Below are positions 7,305 to 10,011 of a stretch of 10,011 bases of DNA, piece by piece. The position numbers were made by a program, and so were the translations under genes. The notes beneath the pieces were generated by a model, which saw only the letters and a list, made by a program, of their open reading frames with translations, was not told where the DNA came from and did not search any database. Every line of letters starts with the position of its first letter. Position 1 is the first letter of the stretch. This stretch comes from Oligoflexaceae bacterium (GTDB taxonomy: Bacteria; Bdellovibrionota_B; Oligoflexia; Oligoflexales; Oligoflexaceae), in NCBI GenBank assembly GCA_947474445.1, contig CANJJY010000151.1, forward strand, positions 1-10,011, read 5' to 3'.

Positions 7305-7309
7305 AAACC

Positions 7310-7867
7310 ATGCGCTACCTGATTCTACTTTGCCTGAGCCTTGCCGCCGCGCACTGCGCGTACAAGCCGGAAGATGCAGGTCTTTGCAAACTCAACTGCT
7401 CGTCAGCCATCATAGGCGGCAACGATTCGCCTATGGCGATTGAGTTGAAGACGGGAGTCAGCGATCTTTCCTGTTCGCTTGCAGCCGGAGCGCGGGGCGA
7501 AGTTTACCCTGATCCTCTCTTGGCTCAGTTTAACGCGGTTGAAAAATTTGACGACGGGACGGATGGCGGGGGAAAACGCCCTGTTCCCTTTCTCTCCTTC
7601 GAACCGATCGTCAACGGCTCTCGTTCGGAATTGCCTGTCCACAACCCGAACGTGACGATCACCGATAACGTCTTTACGCCTGCCCGTTACAAAGGTATCG
7701 CAACGCTCAAGAGCAACTGGTGCACCGATACCTGTGGGGTGGGTACACTGGAAGTCTTCGCGGTCTGTCCTCCTCCGGGTAAGTCGAGCCAGATTGGAAT
7801 GCAGATTCACTCCGGTGCCCTCTATTCAGAAATCGCCGTCTTCAACATCAGTACGCCTGATAATTGA
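7310..7867 (+). CDS. Cys-rich putative lipoprotein or exported protein, function unknown
   Basis: 185 aa, no family recognised. The N-terminus MRYLILLCLSLAAAHCAYKP is a short signal peptide; C16 sits in AAHC, a degenerate lipobox with His at -1 where Gly, Ala or Ser is usual. Type I cleavage nearby is an alternative. Seven cysteines would remain after C16 processing (16, 26, 30, 55, 138, 142, 153), including CKLNC and CTDTC (both CxxxC), suggesting disulfides in the periplasm. The body is rich in alternating hydrophobic/polar stretches (IATLKSNW, GTLEVFAV, SEIAVFNI) and probably folds as a beta sandwich. It starts 24 nt after pilQ behind a very strong ribosome site, so an accessory role in secretin assembly (pilotin-like) or pilus biogenesis is reasonable, but this rests on position only. 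Known pilotins are mostly TPR or compact lipoproteins and no similarity to them is visible. Confidence 0.8.
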   Translation: MRYLILLCLSLAAAHCAYKPEDAGLCKLNCSSAIIGGNDSPMAIELKTGVSDLSCSLAAGARGEVYPDPLLAQFNAVEKFDDGTDGGGKRPVPFLSFEPIVNGSRSELPVHNPNVTITDNVFTPARYKGIATLKSNWCTDTCGVGTLEVFAVCPPPGKSSQIGMQIHSGALYSEIAVFNISTPDN

Positions 7868-7904
7868 AGCAGCTGAATAAGCCATCTTTTAGCGGAAAAC
7901 ATGC

Positions 7905-8897
7905 ATGCTGAGCGATCTCCTCAAAAGCCTTGAAGCCATCAAACTCAGCCGGTCTGAGCAGATTGCTATTGAGCATTTTGGGAAGAAACCTGATGGTCGC
8001 GGATTTTTCGCAGCTGCGGAAATATTGGCTAAGTATCAGCGCATCGACGAAGCGATCCAGCTGCTGACGCAGGGTCTGCAGCGGCATCCTCATTACTCCG
8101 TCGCTCGAGTCTATTTAGCTTTTCTGCTCTCGCGGCAATTTTTCTTTCGCGAAGCTTGGACGATCCTCGAAGCGAGTCCGAGTCCTTTACGCGGTAATCT
8201 CACAGCGCAAGTGCTGCGCCTCAAGCTGGCCGTTATTTTGAATTTCGAGCCCTTGGCGCGCTCGCTCTGCCTTGAGCTGAGCTCTCAGGAATTTCAGGAT
8301 GGTGAAGCCCGGGTCATCATCGAACACATCGAGATCAAATCCTTTCCCCAGCTCAGGCGCGATTACGCAGCTCATCTGGGTTGGAAGGGTCTCGATCAGA
8401 TGCCGCACCAAGCCCTTTATGATGAGGCTTTTCCTCAGCCATCCTCTATCCCTGCACAGGTTTCGGCATCCGCCTCTCCGCTGCCGCGCCGTGCATCCAC
8501 CGAGGATCAATTCGCTAACGCTGATTTTCGTGAAAGAGTGGCGCGTGGTTTCTTCTCGAGTCCTGTTCATGACATTTTTCTCAAGCAACCGATGACGGCT
8601 GGACTCGACCATGCCTCACTCGATGATCTGACTAAAGCCCGTCTTCTGAGACGTCAAGGTTTGTACCAGAAAGCCTTCGACATTTATGAACGGCTCGTCT
8701 ATAGCTCTCCCGGTAACGAACTTCTGCGTCGAGAATTGGCTGAGCTCCGCGAACTCCGCGACAATCAAAAGCAGCTGGATCAAAAGCTTGATCCAGGACT
8801 CGCTGAGGCCATGGAGAAAGTTCGGCAGATTGATCGACGCATACAGACTCTCAACCAACTGCTAGGACGATTGGATGAGTACGAAGCCGCCTCGTAA
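7905..8897 (+). CDS. TPR-repeat protein with C-terminal coiled coil, function unknown
   Basis: 330 aa, no signal peptide or membrane segment, so probably cytoplasmic. Helical repeats of TPR type are seen at about 33-66 (AEILAKYQRIDEAIQLLTQG followed by P62), 67-92 (ARVYLAFLLSRQFFFREAW) and 242-275 (ARLLRRQGLYQKAFDIYERL with P269). A Pro/Ser-rich linker (about 177-200) separates the N- and C-terminal parts, and residues 270-326 are a Glu/Arg/Leu/Gln-rich coiled coil. TPR domains bind other proteins; the partner here is unknown. The gene starts 37 nt after the lipoprotein gene with only a weak purine stretch (CGGAAA, 7893-7898) before ATG 7905, and its last 23 nt overlap aroQ. Unlike the Tgl/PilF pilotins, which are TPR lipoproteins, it lacks an export signal, so it is not a direct equivalent. 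Confidence 0.85.
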   Translation: MLSDLLKSLEAIKLSRSEQIAIEHFGKKPDGRGFFAAAEILAKYQRIDEAIQLLTQGLQRHPHYSVARVYLAFLLSRQFFFREAWTILEASPSPLRGNLTAQVLRLKLAVILNFEPLARSLCLELSSQEFQDGEARVIIEHIEIKSFPQLRRDYAAHLGWKGLDQMPHQALYDEAFPQPSSIPAQVSASASPLPRRASTEDQFANADFRERVARGFFSSPVHDIFLKQPMTAGLDHASLDDLTKARLLRRQGLYQKAFDIYERLVYSSPGNELLRRELAELRELRDNQKQLDQKLDPGLAEAMEKVRQIDRRIQTLNQLLGRLDEYEAAS

Positions 8898-9357
8898 AAC
8901 CCGTCGCGTACTCATCGCTCAGGGCGTAAACCTTGATCTGCTTGGTACGCGCGAACCAGAAATCTATGGAACCGATACCCTGCAAAGCATTGAAGGTCTT
9001 TTGCGGCGTCAATCGCCTGCTATGGCTCAAATGTTTGGGGTCGAGGAGCCTGAACTTCATTTCATGCAAAGCAATGAGGAAGGTGGTTTTCTTGGATTCC
9101 TCTCCCAGGGCTGGGATGGGGCCCTTATCAATGCTGGAGCCTGGACTCACACCTCGCTTGCGCTGGCTGATCGGCTCGTCGCTTTGCGCCTTCCCTTCGT
9201 CGAAGTCCACCTTTCCAATCTCGCGCGCCGCGAGAGTTTTCGCCATCATTCCTATGCGGCGCCCCATGCATTGGGGGTTTGCTACGGATTTGGCGCTGCT
9301 TCCTACCTCAGCGCTTTATGCGCTCTTTATGTATTCTTTTCGAGACAGAACCCTTAA
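8875..9357 (+). CDS. aroQ: 3-Dehydroquinate dehydratase, type II
   Basis: 160 aa, slightly longer than the usual 145-150. It converts 3-dehydroquinate to 3-dehydroshikimate (shikimate pathway, cytoplasm; the family is a dodecamer). Motifs: GVNLDLLGTREPEIYG (17-32; N19, R26 and catalytic Y31), QSNEEG (65-70), LINAGAWTHTS (84-94; N86, G88, catalytic H92) and VEVHLSNLARRESFRHHSY (109-127; E110, H112, S114, R119, R123). By alignment to the well-studied M. tuberculosis enzyme all main catalytic and substrate residues are present. Two differences from consensus are GVN for GPN and Glu68 for the usual His in QSNHEG. The ATG lies inside the TPR gene, with AGGA (8864-8867) 7 nt upstream, so the two are probably translationally coupled. 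The N-terminus has a basic extension (KPPRKTRR). Confidence 0.95.
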   Translation: MSTKPPRKTRRVLIAQGVNLDLLGTREPEIYGTDTLQSIEGLLRRQSPAMAQMFGVEEPELHFMQSNEEGGFLGFLSQGWDGALINAGAWTHTSLALADRLVALRLPFVEVHLSNLARRESFRHHSYAAPHALGVCYGFGAASYLSALCALYVFFSRQNP

Positions 9358-9495
9358 ATCAAGCGCACCAATCCCCCGTGTATGAAAGTCTTTTTCGAGA
9401 GGCTTTCGCATCCCTGCGTTTCCTCCTTGACCGCAATCCGCAGAGCCTGCACATTCGAGTATGAGCAAAGTGACGATCTCGAGAAGGGGGTGAGC

Positions 9496-10011
9496 ATGAA
9501 GCGCGCGGTCTTCAATCAAAAAGGTGGCGTCGGCAAAACCTCGATTACCTGTAATCTCGCAGCGGCTTTCGCCAAAGCAGGACGCAAAGTGCTCGTCGTC
9601 GACCTCGATTCGCAGGCCAATTCATCTCAGTATCTCCTCGGCGAGCGTATGGCGCGCGTCGAACATACCATTGCCGACTTTTTCGCGTCGACTCTCAGCT
9701 TTCGGCTGTTTCAAGATTCTCTGATGGATACCATCTATGAAAGCGCCTATCCGGGGCTCTATGTGATCCCTGCTTCGGAGGCTCTCAAGGAAATGCAGCC
9801 GAAGCTCGAGGGGCGCTACAAAATTTTCAAATTGGGCGAAGCTGTTGAAGTCGCCATCCAAAAGCTTGGCTTCGACGATGTCTTCTTCGATACGCCTCCG
9901 GCTTTGAATTTCTATAGCATGAGCTCTCTACTCGCAGCTGATCGCGTTTTGATTCCCTTTGACTGCGATGCTTTCAGCGAAGATGCCATCAATGGAGTGA
10001 TGGCGGCGGTC
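9496..10011 (+). CDS. ParA-family partitioning/positioning ATPase (5' part, truncated by window edge)
   Basis: 172 codons are open to the right edge. MKRAVFNQKGGVGKTSITCN carries the deviant Walker A motif KGGVGKT (9-15, with the signature Lys9), followed by VLVVDLDSQANSS (32-44; D36, D38), and a Walker B-like VFFDTPP (129-135, D132), then DRVLIPFDCDAFSEDAI, typical of ParA/Soj ATPases. These proteins form ATP sandwich dimers that bind DNA non-specifically and position chromosomes, plasmids or protein complexes. ATG 9496 is chosen because it places the Walker motif at the family-typical position and because AAGGGGGTGA (9484-9493) matches the ideal ribosome site in 9 of 10 bases. An in-frame ATG at 9382 gives an uncharacteristic extension. 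Whether a parB follows is outside the window, so chromosomal ParA cannot be told from an orphan positioning ATPase. Confidence 0.93.
   Translation, partial: MKRAVFNQKGGVGKTSITCNLAAAFAKAGRKVLVVDLDSQANSSQYLLGERMARVEHTIADFFASTLSFRLFQDSLMDTIYESAYPGLYVIPASEALKEMQPKLEGRYKIFKLGEAVEVAIQKLGFDDVFFDTPPALNFYSMSSLLAADRVLIPFDCDAFSEDAINGVMAAV

Noticed and set aside
9384..9407. Possible terminator hairpin between aroQ and parA
   Set aside because: The 7-bp stem includes a G-U pair, has a 10-nt loop and lacks a following U tract.
9382..9495. Upstream in-frame ATG for the ParA gene
   Set aside because: The extension has no similarity to ParA N-termini, and ATG 9496 has a near-perfect ribosome site and the usual distance to the Walker A motif.

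Overview
The window is dominated by a type IV pilus (T4P) assembly cluster, pilM-pilN-pilO-pilP-pilQ, all on the + strand. It continues without an obvious break into a Cys-rich putative lipoprotein, a TPR protein, a type II 3-dehydroquinate dehydratase (aroQ) and the start of a ParA-family ATPase that runs off the right edge. No RNA genes, mobile elements, CRISPR arrays or long DNA repeats were seen, and no convincing minus-strand gene.

Layout. Positions 1-104 probably hold the last codons of an upstream gene. Positions 105-557 are non-coding and visibly more AT-rich at their left end; they carry a cluster of TTGAC motifs, a TTGACA-N7-TGTCAA dyad and one reasonable sigma70-type promoter, and so probably contain the pilM promoter and a long 5' leader. 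From 558 to 8897 the genes are packed tightly: gaps are 22, 8, 1, 49, 24 and 37 nt, and aroQ overlaps the TPR gene by 23 nt. This suggests one transcript from pilM to aroQ, with parA 138 nt further on behind its own near-consensus ribosome binding site.

How the genes work together. PilM (cytoplasmic, actin-like) binds the N-terminal tail of PilN. PilN and PilO are inner-membrane proteins with periplasmic domains. PilP links PilN/PilO to the PilQ secretin, which forms the outer-membrane pore. The lipoprotein next to pilQ is a candidate accessory factor for secretin or envelope assembly. The TPR protein and ParA could be scaffold or positioning partners, but nothing in the sequence proves it. 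AroQ is a shikimate-pathway enzyme and is most simply a transcriptional passenger.

Organism. A Gram-negative bacterium with a T4P. The moderate GC, large PilQ with Ala/Pro/Asn-rich linkers and the aroQ-parA neighbourhood fit the former deltaproteobacterial groups (for example Bdellovibrionota/Oligoflexia); this placement is an inference and not firm.

Most notable points. PilP, normally an inner-membrane lipoprotein, contains no cysteine at all, while PilQ has a lipobox-like signal peptide whose cysteine is its only one, suggesting that lipidation has moved from PilP to the secretin. PilN, PilP and PilQ all carry extra Pro/Ala-rich low-complexity segments. No wholly new system can be claimed; the best candidates for new biology are the lipo-secretin and the Cys-rich lipoprotein beside it.
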